Part shown: piece by piece, positions 1 through 8,636 of the stretch | How positions within the stretch are numbered: the first letter of the stretch is position 1 | How the letters are laid out: the number at the start of each line of letters is the position of its first letter | Source: Streptomyces sp. Ag109_O5-1 | Lineage (GTDB): Bacteria; Actinomycetota; Actinomycetes; Streptomycetales; Streptomycetaceae | NCBI RefSeq assembly: GCF_003814875.1 | Contig: NZ_RKQF01000001.1 | Location: 9,548,001-9,612,000 of the forward strand | Direction: 5' to 3' | DNA: 64,000 nt | The notes under the pieces: model-generated | The model's input: only the letters and a program-made list of their open reading frames with translations | Databases searched by the model: none | What the model was told of the DNA's origin: nothing | Position numbers and translations under genes: made by a program

Positions 1-80
1 CCTGCTACCCGAGGAGTGACCCTCTCCGGCGATGGACGGATCGTCCTGTAGTACCTGCGCCGCCCCCTCCCGACATACCG

Positions 81-102
81 CGGACTGCCTTTTCGCAGTC
101 CG
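81..102. other. Hairpin upstream of first CNNM gene
   Basis: Perfect 8-bp inverted repeat CGGACTGC / GCAGTCCG with a 6-nt loop, 24 bp before the first ATG. It could terminate the gene to the left of the window or act in the leader. It has no T-tract, so its role is uncertain. The remainder of bases 1-126 shows nothing else clear except the GGAGG ribosome site at 112-116. Confidence 0.4.
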
Positions 103-126
103 TGAAGGTTCGGAGGCGGCGGCATC

Positions 127-1455
127 ATGACCACCCCCCTGCTGCTCCTGGCAGCCGCGTTCCTGCTCATCCTGGCCAACGGCTTCTTCGTGGCCGCCGA
201 GTTCGGTCTGGTGACCGTCGAGCGCCCGGAGGCCGAGAAGGCCGCGGCCGACGGCGACAAGCGCGCCCTTACGGTCGTCGAGTCGCTGAAGGAGCTGTCC
301 TTCCAGCTCTCCGGCACCCAGCTCGGCATCACCATCACCTCCCTGGTCGTCGGCATGCTCGCCGAACCGGCACTGGCCGAGCTGCTGCGCGCCCCGTTCA
401 CCGCGATCGGCCTCCCCGAGGGCGCGGTCTCCGGTATCGCGGTCGTCGTGGGCATGCTGGTCGCCTCGGCGGTCCAGATGGTGATCGGCGAACTCGTACC
501 CAAGAACTGGGCGGTGTCCAAGCCCCTCCAGGTCGCGCGCTTCGTCGCCGGCCCGCAGGCCCGCTTCTCCCGCCTGTTCCGCCCGGTGATCGCCGCGCTG
601 AACACGGTCGCCAACCGGCTCGTCCGAGCCCTCGGCGTCGAACCCGCCGAGGAGCTGGCCTCCGCCCGCACCCCCGGCGAGCTCGTCTCACTGGCCCGGC
701 ACTCCGCCCGGGCCGGCGCGCTGGAACAGGACACGGCCGACCTGTTCGTCCGCACCCTGTCCCTGGGCGAGCTGACCGCACAGCACGTGATGACCCCCCG
801 GGTGAAGGTCAGCGCGCTACAGGACTCGGCGACCGCCGAGGACGTCGTCAACCTCACCCGGGCCACCGGTCTGTCCCGCTTCCCGGTCTACCGGGAGAAG
901 ATCGACGAAATCGTCGGCATGGCCCATCTCAAGGACGCACTGGCGATCCCCGTGCACGAACGCCTGCACACCCCGGCCGGCCGTATCGCCCGCCAGGCCC
1001 TCCTCGTCCCCGAGACCCTCCCGGTCCAGCCCCTGCTGGCCCGGCTGCGCTCCGAGCAGCCCATCGCGGTCGTCGTCGACGAGTACGGCGGCACGGCCGG
1101 GGTCGTCACCCTGGAGGACATCGTCGAGGAACTCGTCGGCGAGGTCCGTGACGAGCACGACAGCCCGGACGCGCCGGAACTCGCGGCCGCTCCGCCGCAG
1201 GACGGCAAGCCCGCCTGGGACGTCGACGGCAGTGTCCGCGTCGACATCCTCCAGCGGATAGGCCTCGACGTGCCCGAGGGCCCGTACGAGACGGTCGCCG
1301 GCCTGGTCGCCGACCTGCTCGGCCGTATCCCGGCGCCGGGCGACCGCGCGGAACTGCCCGGCTGGCGGCTGTCCGTCCGCCGCGTGGGCCACTACCGCGC
1401 CGAGCGCGTCCGCATAGTCCGCACCGCCCCCGCCGTCGCGGAGGCCGCCCGATGA
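127..1455 (+). CDS. CNNM/CorC-type membrane protein (hemolysin family)
   Basis: Predicted integral membrane protein of the CNNM/CorC (HlyC/CorC) family, whose members are linked to Mg2+/Co2+ efflux or homeostasis. The 442 residues show the full family layout: an N-terminal DUF21 membrane domain (about 1-190) with hydrophobic helices near 5-27, 55-75 and 100-125 and the motif IGELVPKNWAV; a CBS pair (about 215-340) ending VVDEYGGTAGVVTLEDIVEE; and a C-terminal CorC/HlyC domain (about 350-430). The ATG is preceded by GGAGG with 10-nt spacing. Its stop overlaps the next start by 4 bp, so the two genes are probably translationally coupled. Family assignment is firm; the transported ion is inferred only. 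Confidence 0.93.
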   Translation: MTTPLLLLAAAFLLILANGFFVAAEFGLVTVERPEAEKAAADGDKRALTVVESLKELSFQLSGTQLGITITSLVVGMLAEPALAELLRAPFTAIGLPEGAVSGIAVVVGMLVASAVQMVIGELVPKNWAVSKPLQVARFVAGPQARFSRLFRPVIAALNTVANRLVRALGVEPAEELASARTPGELVSLARHSARAGALEQDTADLFVRTLSLGELTAQHVMTPRVKVSALQDSATAEDVVNLTRATGLSRFPVYREKIDEIVGMAHLKDALAIPVHERLHTPAGRIARQALLVPETLPVQPLLARLRSEQPIAVVVDEYGGTAGVVTLEDIVEELVGEVRDEHDSPDAPELAAAPPQDGKPAWDVDGSVRVDILQRIGLDVPEGPYETVAGLVADLLGRIPAPGDRAELPGWRLSVRRVGHYRAERVRIVRTAPAVAEAAR

Positions 1456-2537
1456 GCCTCCTCCAACTGGTCTTCGCCGGCCTGCTGGTACTGGCCAACG
1501 GCTTCTTCGTGGGCGCGGAGTTCGCCCTCGTCTCGGTCCGCCGCAGCCAGATCGAACCCCTCGGCACGGCCCGGGCCCGCCAGGTCCTGTACGGCCTGGA
1601 ACGCCTTCCGCAGATGATGGCCGCGGCCCAGTTCGGCATCACGGTCTGCTCCCTCACGCTCGGCGCGGTCGCCGAGCCGACGGTGGCGCACCTGCTGGAG
1701 CCGCTGTTCGAGGCGGTCCACCTGCCGGACGGCATGATCCACCCCCTGGGCTATGTGATCGCGCTCGCCGCAGTGGTCTTCTTCCACCTGGTCATCGGCG
1801 AGATGGTGCCGAAGAACCTGGCGATGGCGGCGCCGGAGAAGGTCGCGCTGTGGCTGAGCCCCGGCCTGGTCGCCTTCGCGCGCGTCTGCCGGCCGATCAC
1901 GGTCGCCCTCGGGGCCTGCGCCCAGGGCATCCTCAAGCTCTTCCGGGTGGAGCCGAAGGACGAGGTCGAGGCCGTCGTCACCAGCGAGCAGCTCAACCGC
2001 CTCCTGGAGGACTCCGGCCAGGCGGGCCTCCTCGACCCCGAGGAGCAGGAGCGCCTGGAGGACGCGCTGGAGCTGGGCTCCCGCCCGGTGACGGACGTCC
2101 TGCTGCGCCGCGAGTCCCTGATCACGGTCCCGCCGTCGGTCACCCCGGGCCAGATCGTCGAACTCACGGCCCGCACCGGCTACTCCCGCTTCCCGGTGGC
2201 GACCGAGTCCGGGGCGTTCATGGGCTACGTGCATGTGAAGGACGTCCTGGACCTGGAGGACTCGGACCGGGCGGTCCCGCAACACATATGGCGCCCGATG
2301 ACGACCCTCCGGGCGGAACTTCCGCTCGACGACGCGCTGACGGTGATGCGGCGGGCGGCGACGCACCTGGCACAGGTCGCCGACGGGAAGGGCCGGGTAC
2401 TGGGGCTGGTCGCGCTGGAGGACGTACTGGAACTACTGGTGGGCGAGGTCACGGACCCGGCACACCGGGAGAGGCCGCCGACGCGGACTCCGGAGCCGCG
2501 GTCCAGTGGCGAGCCGGAGGAGGTCCTGGCCGGCTGA
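1452..2537 (+). CDS. CNNM/CorC-type membrane protein, second tandem copy lacking C-terminal domain
   Basis: A paralogue of the preceding gene, starting at an ATGA overlap with its stop. The 361 residues hold the DUF21 membrane domain (NGFFVGAEFALVSV near the start, VIGEMVPKNLAM near 115) and a CBS pair (about 205-330). The chain ends soon after the second CBS motif in a charged Pro/Arg/Glu tail, so the CorC/HlyC domain present in the upstream protein is missing. The two genes probably form one operon and may make a hetero-oligomeric membrane protein, since CNNM proteins dimerise. Followed by a repeat element and a convergent gene. Confidence 0.92.
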   Translation: MSLLQLVFAGLLVLANGFFVGAEFALVSVRRSQIEPLGTARARQVLYGLERLPQMMAAAQFGITVCSLTLGAVAEPTVAHLLEPLFEAVHLPDGMIHPLGYVIALAAVVFFHLVIGEMVPKNLAMAAPEKVALWLSPGLVAFARVCRPITVALGACAQGILKLFRVEPKDEVEAVVTSEQLNRLLEDSGQAGLLDPEEQERLEDALELGSRPVTDVLLRRESLITVPPSVTPGQIVELTARTGYSRFPVATESGAFMGYVHVKDVLDLEDSDRAVPQHIWRPMTTLRAELPLDDALTVMRRAATHLAQVADGKGRVLGLVALEDVLELLVGEVTDPAHRERPPTRTPEPRSSGEPEEVLAG

Positions 2538-2550
2538 GGTCGCGGGGGAG

Positions 2551-2634
2551 CTGCGGGCCCGGTGGGGGCTGGTCGCGCAGTTCCTCCCCCAGCCTTCGGC
2601 CGGGGGGGACCCCCAGCGCCCCTTTCGGGGCGCT
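2551..2634 (+). repeat. Intergenic hairpin repeat, copy A (long form)
   Basis: Carries the core GGCTGGTCGCGCAGTTCC followed by an inserted CCCCCAGCC-TTC-GGCCGGGGG hairpin and the terminal GCGCCCC-TTTC-GGGGCGC hairpin. Four relatives occur elsewhere in this window, all in intergenic DNA at gene ends. Here it lies between convergent genes, where the hairpins could act as a terminator. The following bases to 2790 contain a further CCTCCCCCAG...CTGGGAGG inverted repeat and no gene. Confidence 0.75.
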
Positions 2635-2790
2635 GCAGTCGCTGCTTCTTTCCAGTCGCGGGCAGTCGTGCCTCCCCCAGTGCCTGAAGGGCCTGGGAGG
2701 TGCCCCCAGGGCGGCACGGGTGGGCGCGGCGGCACCCTGCAAGCGCGGGTAGGCATCCCTACCTCTGCGCCAGCCCCCACGCACCCCCGC

Positions 2791-4653
2791 CTACATACCC
2801 GCCGCCGGATCGTGCGGACCCCGTCCCGACAGCACCTCCCCGTACGCCTGCATCAGGTCCGGCAGTCGCAGTGTCGCCAGGTCGTCCCTCGACAGCACCC
2901 CGGGATACGTCGACAGCCGCAGATCCCGGTACGCGCAGCTCTTCTCGTACAGCGTGCGCAGGAACCGCCCGTTGCCCAGCTCGTCGATCCACCCCTGATC
3001 GACCACATGCCCGGCGATCGACCGCAGCTCGTCCAGCGCCTCCTCGTCCCACGTGTCACCGTTCTCGGCGGCCAGCACCTCGCCGATAGAGGTCAGTTCG
3101 AGGGGCCGGTAGGACGGGAAGTCGACGCGGGTCGTGAAGCGGGAGGAGAGCCCCGGGTTGGCGGTCAGCAGCCGGTCCATGCCCTCCGGGTAGCCGGCCA
3201 GGATCACCACCAGGTGGTCGCGGTTGTCCTCGGCCCGCTTGAGCAGCACCTGCAGTGCCTCGTCGCCGTACGCGTCCCCCTTGCCGTAGCCCGAGTTGGA
3301 GAGCGAGTAGGCCTCGTCGACGAAGAGCACGCCACCGATCGCGGAGTCGATCAGTTCGTTGGCCTTCACGGCGGTCTGGCCCAGGTACTCGCCGACCAGG
3401 TCCGCCCGCTGCGCCTCCACCAGGTGGTCCCCGCCCAGCAGCCCCAGCGCGTAGAACACCCGCCCCAGAATCCGCGCGACCGTGGTCTTGCCGGTCCCCG
3501 ACGGCCCCGAAAAGACGAAGTGGCGTTTCGGCGGCTGCACCGGCAGCCCCTGCCCGGCCCGCAACCGCGCCATGTTCAACTGCGCGGACAGCGCCTTGAC
3601 CTGCCGTTTCACGGGTTCGAGCCCGACCATGCGCTCGAGTTCGGCGAGCGCCTCCTCGAGTAACGCGGGGTCGGTCGGCCCGGCGGGCAGCGGCGGCGAC
3701 GGCACGGCCTTCTCACGCACCGCAGGGTCGATCACCGACGGCATCGCCCCGGCCGGCGGCTCCGGATCGCCGAGCCGCAGATCGCGTCCCTCCATGCCGA
3801 ACAGCGGGTCGAGCATGTCCGGCCCGTCCACCACGTCCTGCCCGGCACCGGTGAGCGTGATCGCCGCGAAGTCGGCGGCGTCGTCGTACCCGTCGCCCTC
3901 GGCTATCGCGGCCAGCCGCGCCGAGGTGTCCATGAACGCGGGGTCGACCCGGTGCACGGCCCGGTAGAGGGGGAGGGCCGCGGCGCTGCGGCCGGTGCCC
4001 TCGTGGGCCCGCGCCAGCCAGTAGCGCAGCTCCTTGCGCTGCGGCTGCTCGCTGCGGCAGCGCATCAGTGCGGCGGAGAGGTGCGGTTCCGCCTGGCCGT
4101 ACATTTCGAGGCGGACCCGGGCCATCCCGCCGAAGAGTCCCGCCTCGATACCGAGCATGGGGTCGTCCATGAGCGGGTCGGTGTGCCGGACCAGCTGCTC
4201 CCAGTCCTTGACCAGATAGGCCCGGCAGGCGTGCAGGAAGCGGACCTGCGGGTCGGCGTCCACCGGCGGGAGCCCGGCGAGGGCCCGGTCGAGCTCCGGG
4301 ACGTGCCGGCCGTCCAGCCAGTGGGAGGCATGGGCAAGCAGCAGGTCGCGCGGACTCTCGAGGACCGGCTGCACCCACCAGCCCAGCCAGTACCAGGAGT
4401 TGAGCGTGCGCCGGTGCCGGCCGCGTTGTTCGCCGAAGCGGTCCCGGTGCCGGAACATGCGCAGCAGCGCGGTCGTCGTGTCCACGCGCAGCGCGTGCAG
4501 CCCGAGCCAGGCGTCGGCCATCCCGGGATCCATCCGCACCGCGGCGCGGAACTCCTCCTCGGCCTGCGGATAGGCGCCCATCGTGTAGGCGTCCACGCCT
4601 CGCAGCCAGGCGAGGTCGGCCGGGGCCTCGGGGCCCTGCGTGCCGAAATCCAT
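2791..4653 (-). CDS. TPR plus AAA+ ATPase, EccA/CbbX type
   Basis: 620-residue protein with an N-terminal helical TPR-like half (about 10-260) and a C-terminal CbbX/SpoVK-type AAA+ module (about 360-610). The ATPase shows Walker A GPSGTGKTT, Walker B GGVLFVDEAYSL and a downstream SRFTTRVDFP segment typical of the family. This layout matches EccA, the cytosolic ATPase of ESX/type VII secretion, but no esx genes lie nearby, so a type VII role is not shown. The ATG at 4653 follows GGGGGA; a longer frame to 4863 exists, but its first 70 residues are low-complexity and unlikely. No operon partner. Confidence 0.88.
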   Translation of the reverse strand: MDFGTQGPEAPADLAWLRGVDAYTMGAYPQAEEEFRAAVRMDPGMADAWLGLHALRVDTTTALLRMFRHRDRFGEQRGRHRRTLNSWYWLGWWVQPVLESPRDLLLAHASHWLDGRHVPELDRALAGLPPVDADPQVRFLHACRAYLVKDWEQLVRHTDPLMDDPMLGIEAGLFGGMARVRLEMYGQAEPHLSAALMRCRSEQPQRKELRYWLARAHEGTGRSAAALPLYRAVHRVDPAFMDTSARLAAIAEGDGYDDAADFAAITLTGAGQDVVDGPDMLDPLFGMEGRDLRLGDPEPPAGAMPSVIDPAVREKAVPSPPLPAGPTDPALLEEALAELERMVGLEPVKRQVKALSAQLNMARLRAGQGLPVQPPKRHFVFSGPSGTGKTTVARILGRVFYALGLLGGDHLVEAQRADLVGEYLGQTAVKANELIDSAIGGVLFVDEAYSLSNSGYGKGDAYGDEALQVLLKRAEDNRDHLVVILAGYPEGMDRLLTANPGLSSRFTTRVDFPSYRPLELTSIGEVLAAENGDTWDEEALDELRSIAGHVVDQGWIDELGNGRFLRTLYEKSCAYRDLRLSTYPGVLSRDDLATLRLPDLMQAYGEVLSGRGPHDPAAGM

Positions 4654-4930
4654 CACGTCCCCCACAAACCGTGCCCCCGTGGTTGGCCCCCGGGCTCCCC
4701 CCGATGGCCGCCGTTGGTCGAACCGCTGTGCCGCGGACCGGAGTTGCAGGTGCGCGAAGCAGCCGTTCGAAGGTCGCACCGAGGGCATCGTACCTGCGGT
4801 TCCACCGCCCGCCGAAGGGTGCCGCACAGGCCGTTTGACGAGGTGGGGGCAGACAGGGCGCACTCAGCCCGGTGACCGAGGGTGAGCGGGGGAGTGCACG
4901 CGGCGCACACAAAAGGGATAAAGGGCAGAA

Positions 4931-4968
4931 CGAAGCCCCCGATCACGGGGGAACAACCGGGGGCTTCG
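4931..4968 (-). terminator. Rho-independent-type terminator after the kinase gene
   Basis: Inverted repeat CGAAGCCCCCG / CGGGGGCTTCG of 11 bp around a 16-nt loop, followed on the minus strand by a T-rich stretch (TTCTGCCCTTT). It lies 115 bp past the stop of the minus-strand P-loop kinase. The rest of 4654-5083 shows no gene. Confidence 0.6.
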
Positions 4969-5083
4969 CGTCTGCGGGGCGGCCTCCAACGGCCGCACAT
5001 TGAGAACGTAAGACCTGTACGGCCCTTGGGTCAAGCCGAGTTGAGGTACTCGGGCAACTTCTCAGAGGCGCGTCTTCACAAGT

Positions 5084-5707
5084 TCAGCACACTGCGGACG
5101 GTCCATCACGATGAGTGACCGTCTGGTCCGGTCCAATGGACGTCATGGGTCCCGGGAGTACCTCGTACCCCTTCTGTGACTGTGTCACCAGAAGGTCGGC
5201 GTACGGCTTTGACGGGTCCTCGGTGAAGTGTGCGTGTTCCGCCCTGACCCATTCGGCCCAGAAGTCCCGTTGTTCCGCGCCGTCCCGCAGTCGGCCACGC
5301 GTCCAGGACTCCTCGTGCGGCAACTCCATCCACAGCAGCCGCGCCAGGAACGGGCGCAGTGTCCGGCGGCCGGCGCCGACGCCCTCGACGAGGATCACGG
5401 GGGCGGCCGGCGGCAGGGGGCGGGGCGGTCCGAAGCGGCGGGCGTGCCAGTCGTAAGGCGTGTAGTGCGCGGTCTCGCCGCGGCCGAGCGGCTCGATCAC
5501 CTGGGTCAGCAGCCGGCCGGTCCAGCCGAACAGTTCCTCGTGGCTGGCGATGTCGTCGAGGTGGAGCACCGGTGCCCCGTCCAGTGCGGCGGCCAACTGC
5601 CCGGCGAACGTGGTCTTTCCGGAGCCGGCGTGGCCGTCGACGCCGACCAGGCGGACCGGGCCGCAGGAGGGCGGCAGGGCCCTGAGCGCGGAGGCGAGTC
5701 GGTAAAT
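5084..5707 (-). CDS. Uridine-kinase-like P-loop protein with non-standard start
   Basis: Small P-loop kinase of the uridine-kinase-like kind common in Streptomyces; substrate unknown. The intact Walker A, GVDGHAGSGKT, is encoded at about 5608-5640, followed by a substrate-region motif LHLDDIASHEELFGW and VILVEGVGAGRR. The first ATG, GTG or TTG in this frame is the TTG at 5596, which would cut off the Walker motif. The frame is open back to an in-frame TAG at 5756-5758 with no standard start. The given start is an ATT at 5707 behind GGGAA; a CTG at 5677 is the alternative. From ATT the product is 207 residues. The gene may use a rare start or be 5'-damaged. Confidence 0.65.
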   Translation of the reverse strand: MYRLASALRALPPSCGPVRLVGVDGHAGSGKTTFAGQLAAALDGAPVLHLDDIASHEELFGWTGRLLTQVIEPLGRGETAHYTPYDWHARRFGPPRPLPPAAPVILVEGVGAGRRTLRPFLARLLWMELPHEESWTRGRLRDGAEQRDFWAEWVRAEHAHFTEDPSKPYADLLVTQSQKGYEVLPGPMTSIGPDQTVTHRDGPSAVC

Positions 5708-5958
5708 GACGATTCCCGAGGTGTGCTGCGGTGTGGGGTGTTTTCCGGAAACAGTCTAGTAGTGCGGCGCATGGCGGGCGTCCGCGGCCTCGATGAAGTA
5801 ACGGCTTGAACTATTTTTGAGCCGTCCCCAACCGTTCCCATTAATATTTCCCACCGGCTGACCGATATGTCGACATCGAACGTTCCCGGGGTGCCTGCGG
5901 CTGAGTAGGGTGCCTTCTGCATGACTGCTGGGTGTCATACGGGGATGGACAGGGGACC

Positions 5959-6909
5959 ATGGCCGCGGAGTTATTCGAAGGGCACTACGTATGGCATCCG
6001 GCGGCCGATGACCGCATGCTCGCGAGCGTATGCGTGGACGTGCGCGCCGGAAGATATCGAAGTGCCCAAGAGGCCCTGGCCGAGACCCGTTCCGACTTCG
6101 CCCTGCGCGCCCACCGCTCCCTGGTCCTGGCCTCCGAGGCGGCCGGCACCGATCTGGTCGAACGCTGGCTGGCCGAGGAGCCGGGCCGCGAGTCCGCGCT
6201 GATGTGGGCCCGGGTGGCCGTGCAGCGGGCGATCCGGGCGGCCGACGCCCGCGACGAGCGCGCCGAGGCGCTGGAGCGGATCGCCCTCGCCGCCTGCGAC
6301 CGGGCCGCCGCCATGGACCCCGCCGACCCCACACCCTGGGCCGCCAAGCTGGCCATGGCCCGACTGCACCGACCGCACGATCCCGCCCCCGCCGGCCTGC
6401 TGACCTCACCGCCCGGCCCCTGGCGGCTGTTCGCGCACGTCCTCGCCCTGGATCCCTGGCACCGCGAGGCGCACCACCGTTTCCTCTCCTTCTTCTTCAC
6501 CCGGTACGGCGGCTCGGTCAACGCCGCCTGGGACGTCGCCGCCTTCCTCGGCCAGCGAGCCCCCGCCGACTCCGCGTTACGGCTGCTGCCCCTGGTCGCC
6601 CTGGTGGAGAGCCACAACCCCACCCAGCTGCTCGCCGAGCAGGTCTGGGAACAGCCCCAGTGGCGCGCCACCGCGTTGTCGGTCTACCGCAACTGGCTGC
6701 CCACGGTGGCCGGATACCGCTTCACCCCGGTACTCGACCTGGCCTACCTCGCGCACGCGCTGGTCATGGCCCAGTGCGAGTTCGAGGCCCGGGCGGTCTT
6801 CACGGCCATGGGGCCGTACGCCTCCCGCATGCCCTGGAGTGTCTTCGGTGAGCCCGCCGACCAGCTCTCCCGCGCCCGCCGCGCCTGCGGCCTGCCCATC
6901 CCCTCATAG
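5959..6909 (+). CDS. Conserved protein of unknown function, helical
   Basis: 316-residue cytosolic protein with no signal peptide or membrane helix. It is rich in Ala, Leu, Arg and Trp and reads as consecutive amphipathic helices, resembling TPR or other solenoid proteins (e.g. SALMWARVAVQRAIRAADAR). I do not recognise a catalytic motif. The ATG at 5959 sits just after AGGGGACC; a GTG at 5932 in frame is possible. The permease gene begins 30 bp downstream on the same strand, so the two may be co-transcribed. Function not assignable. Confidence 0.75.
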   Translation: MAAELFEGHYVWHPAADDRMLASVCVDVRAGRYRSAQEALAETRSDFALRAHRSLVLASEAAGTDLVERWLAEEPGRESALMWARVAVQRAIRAADARDERAEALERIALAACDRAAAMDPADPTPWAAKLAMARLHRPHDPAPAGLLTSPPGPWRLFAHVLALDPWHREAHHRFLSFFFTRYGGSVNAAWDVAAFLGQRAPADSALRLLPLVALVESHNPTQLLAEQVWEQPQWRATALSVYRNWLPTVAGYRFTPVLDLAYLAHALVMAQCEFEARAVFTAMGPYASRMPWSVFGEPADQLSRARRACGLPIPS

Positions 6910-6939
6910 AGCGACCCTCACAGAGAGAAAGGCCGGTAA

Positions 6940-8451
6940 GTGTCAGAACGCACAGCGGACTCCGCCCCCCTCGACGACGACGCGACCCTGCATGCGATGG
7001 GATATCCGCGGAAACTCACCCGCCGATTCCAGGCATTCGACAATTTCGCGATCTCCTTCACCATCATCAACATCCTCTCCGGAATTTTCTCGGCGTTCGG
7101 ATTCGGTATGAATGCGGGCGGCCCCCGCATTCTCGTGTTCGGCTGGATCGGCGTCTGCCTGCTGGTGCTGTGCATCGGGGCCGCGATGGCGGAAGTCGCC
7201 TCCGCCTATCCGACGAGCGGCGCGCTCTATTTCTCCGCCGGTAAACTCGCCAAACGACACAAGGGCGCCTGGTCCTGGTACACGGGCTGGCTGAACTTCG
7301 TGGGCCAGATCGGCGGCACGGCGGCCACCGGATACGCGGCCGCCACCTTCATCCAGGCCTTCATCGCCCTGCAGTGGCCCTCGTACGAGCCGACCACCCA
7401 CCAGACGGTGCTGATCACGGCCCTGGTCATCGTGGTCCAGGGGCTCGCCAACACCTACACCGTCCAGCTCGTCGCCGTACTGAACCGGATTTCCGTGTGG
7501 TGGCTGCTGATCGGACTCGTGGTGATCGTGAGCACACTGATCGTGATGCCGGACCATCATCAGTCGGCGTCCTTCGTGACGCATTTCGTGAACAACACAG
7601 GCTTCACCAACGGCCTTTACGGCGGCATGCTCGGCCTGCTGGTCACCAGTTGGACCTTCACCGGCTTCGACGGCAGCTTCCACATGTCCGAGGAAACGGT
7701 CCAGGCGACCGTGAACGCCCCCAGAGGGATCACCCGTTCGATCGGCTATTCGGCGATCACGGGCCTCATCCTGATGCTCGCCCTGGTGTACAGCATCGGC
7801 GACTACGACAAGGTGGCGAGCTCTTCCGCGCCGCCCGTGCAGATTCTCATCGACGGACTCGGCATGGGCTGGGCCAAGGCGATGCTGCTCGTCGTCATCG
7901 GCGCCATGCTCTTCTGCGGCCTCGCCAATCTCACCAGCAACACCCGGCAGATCTTCGCCTTCTCCCGGGACGGCGCCATGCCCGGCTCCCGCCTGTGGCA
8001 CTCGGTCTCGCCCCGCACCCGTACGCCCGTCAAGGCGGTGTGGCTCGCGGTGGCCTGCTCGGTCGCCCTGGTGGTGCCGGGCTGGTGGTCGCACACGGCG
8101 TTCACCGCGATCGTCAGCGTCAACGTCGTCGGCCTGTTCCTCGCCTACGCCGTGCCGGTGTTCCTGCGGCTGCGCCTCGGTGACGAGTTCCAGCCGGGGC
8201 CGTGGAACCTGGGCCGCTGGAGCAGGCCGGTCGGCTGGCTGGCGGTGACCTGGATCCTGCTCAGCAGCATCCTGTTCATGCTGCCGCAGGCCTCGCCGAT
8301 CACCGTCGACTCCTTCAACTACGCGCCGATCGCCCTGGCCGTCGTCCTGGTCGTGGCCACGGTCTGGTGGTTCGCCACCGCCCGCCGCCGCTTCCAGGGC
8401 CCGGTCAGCTACGGCCGTCCCGACGAGGTCGCCGCGATGGACCTCATCTGA
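6940..8451 (+). CDS. Amino acid permease, APC superfamily
   Basis: 503-residue integral membrane protein with about 12 hydrophobic helices. The N-terminal LTRRFQAFDNFAISFTII and first-helix glycine-rich FGFGMNAGGPRI are hallmarks of the amino acid/choline transporter branch of the APC superfamily (GABA-permease-like). Conserved MAEVASAYPTSGALYF in helix 3 supports this. Start is GTG with GAGAGAAAGG upstream. Substrate cannot be told from sequence. A terminator follows within 25 bp of the stop. Confidence 0.92.
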   Translation: MSERTADSAPLDDDATLHAMGYPRKLTRRFQAFDNFAISFTIINILSGIFSAFGFGMNAGGPRILVFGWIGVCLLVLCIGAAMAEVASAYPTSGALYFSAGKLAKRHKGAWSWYTGWLNFVGQIGGTAATGYAAATFIQAFIALQWPSYEPTTHQTVLITALVIVVQGLANTYTVQLVAVLNRISVWWLLIGLVVIVSTLIVMPDHHQSASFVTHFVNNTGFTNGLYGGMLGLLVTSWTFTGFDGSFHMSEETVQATVNAPRGITRSIGYSAITGLILMLALVYSIGDYDKVASSSAPPVQILIDGLGMGWAKAMLLVVIGAMLFCGLANLTSNTRQIFAFSRDGAMPGSRLWHSVSPRTRTPVKAVWLAVACSVALVVPGWWSHTAFTAIVSVNVVGLFLAYAVPVFLRLRLGDEFQPGPWNLGRWSRPVGWLAVTWILLSSILFMLPQASPITVDSFNYAPIALAVVLVVATVWWFATARRRFQGPVSYGRPDEVAAMDLI

Positions 8452-8475
8452 CCCGGCGAGGACCCGCATGAAGGA

Positions 8476-8499
8476 GGCCCCGGTCACCGCGCCGGGGCC
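8476..8499 (+). terminator. Terminator after permease gene
   Basis: Inverted repeat GGCCCCGG / CCGGGGCC with an 8-nt loop followed by CTTTC, 25 bp after the permease stop. Confidence 0.6.
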
Positions 8500-8636
8500 C
8501 TTTCAGCGGACGAGACCAATATTGGTGGGCGTGGCATGGGCGGAAGTGCTGGCAGGGGCATGGCGCCTGTTCCATAGTTGGCGCACAGTCTCGCAACGGA
8601 CCAGCTCCGACTCGTACCCCTGGGGGTCCCCCGCCG

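Noticed and set aside
3610..3635. tRNA-like GGTTCGAGCCC sequence
   Set aside because: It lies inside the AAA+ ATPase gene in frame and has no cloverleaf around it; no tRNA was found anywhere in the window.
2791..4863. Type VII secretion locus around the EccA-like ATPase
   Set aside because: No EsxA/B, EccB, EccC, EccD, EccE or MycP genes are nearby.
6943..8487. 514-codon minus-strand frame opposite the amino acid permease
   Set aside because: Shadow of a clear 12-helix permease; its sequence is His/Asp/Gly-rich without motifs.
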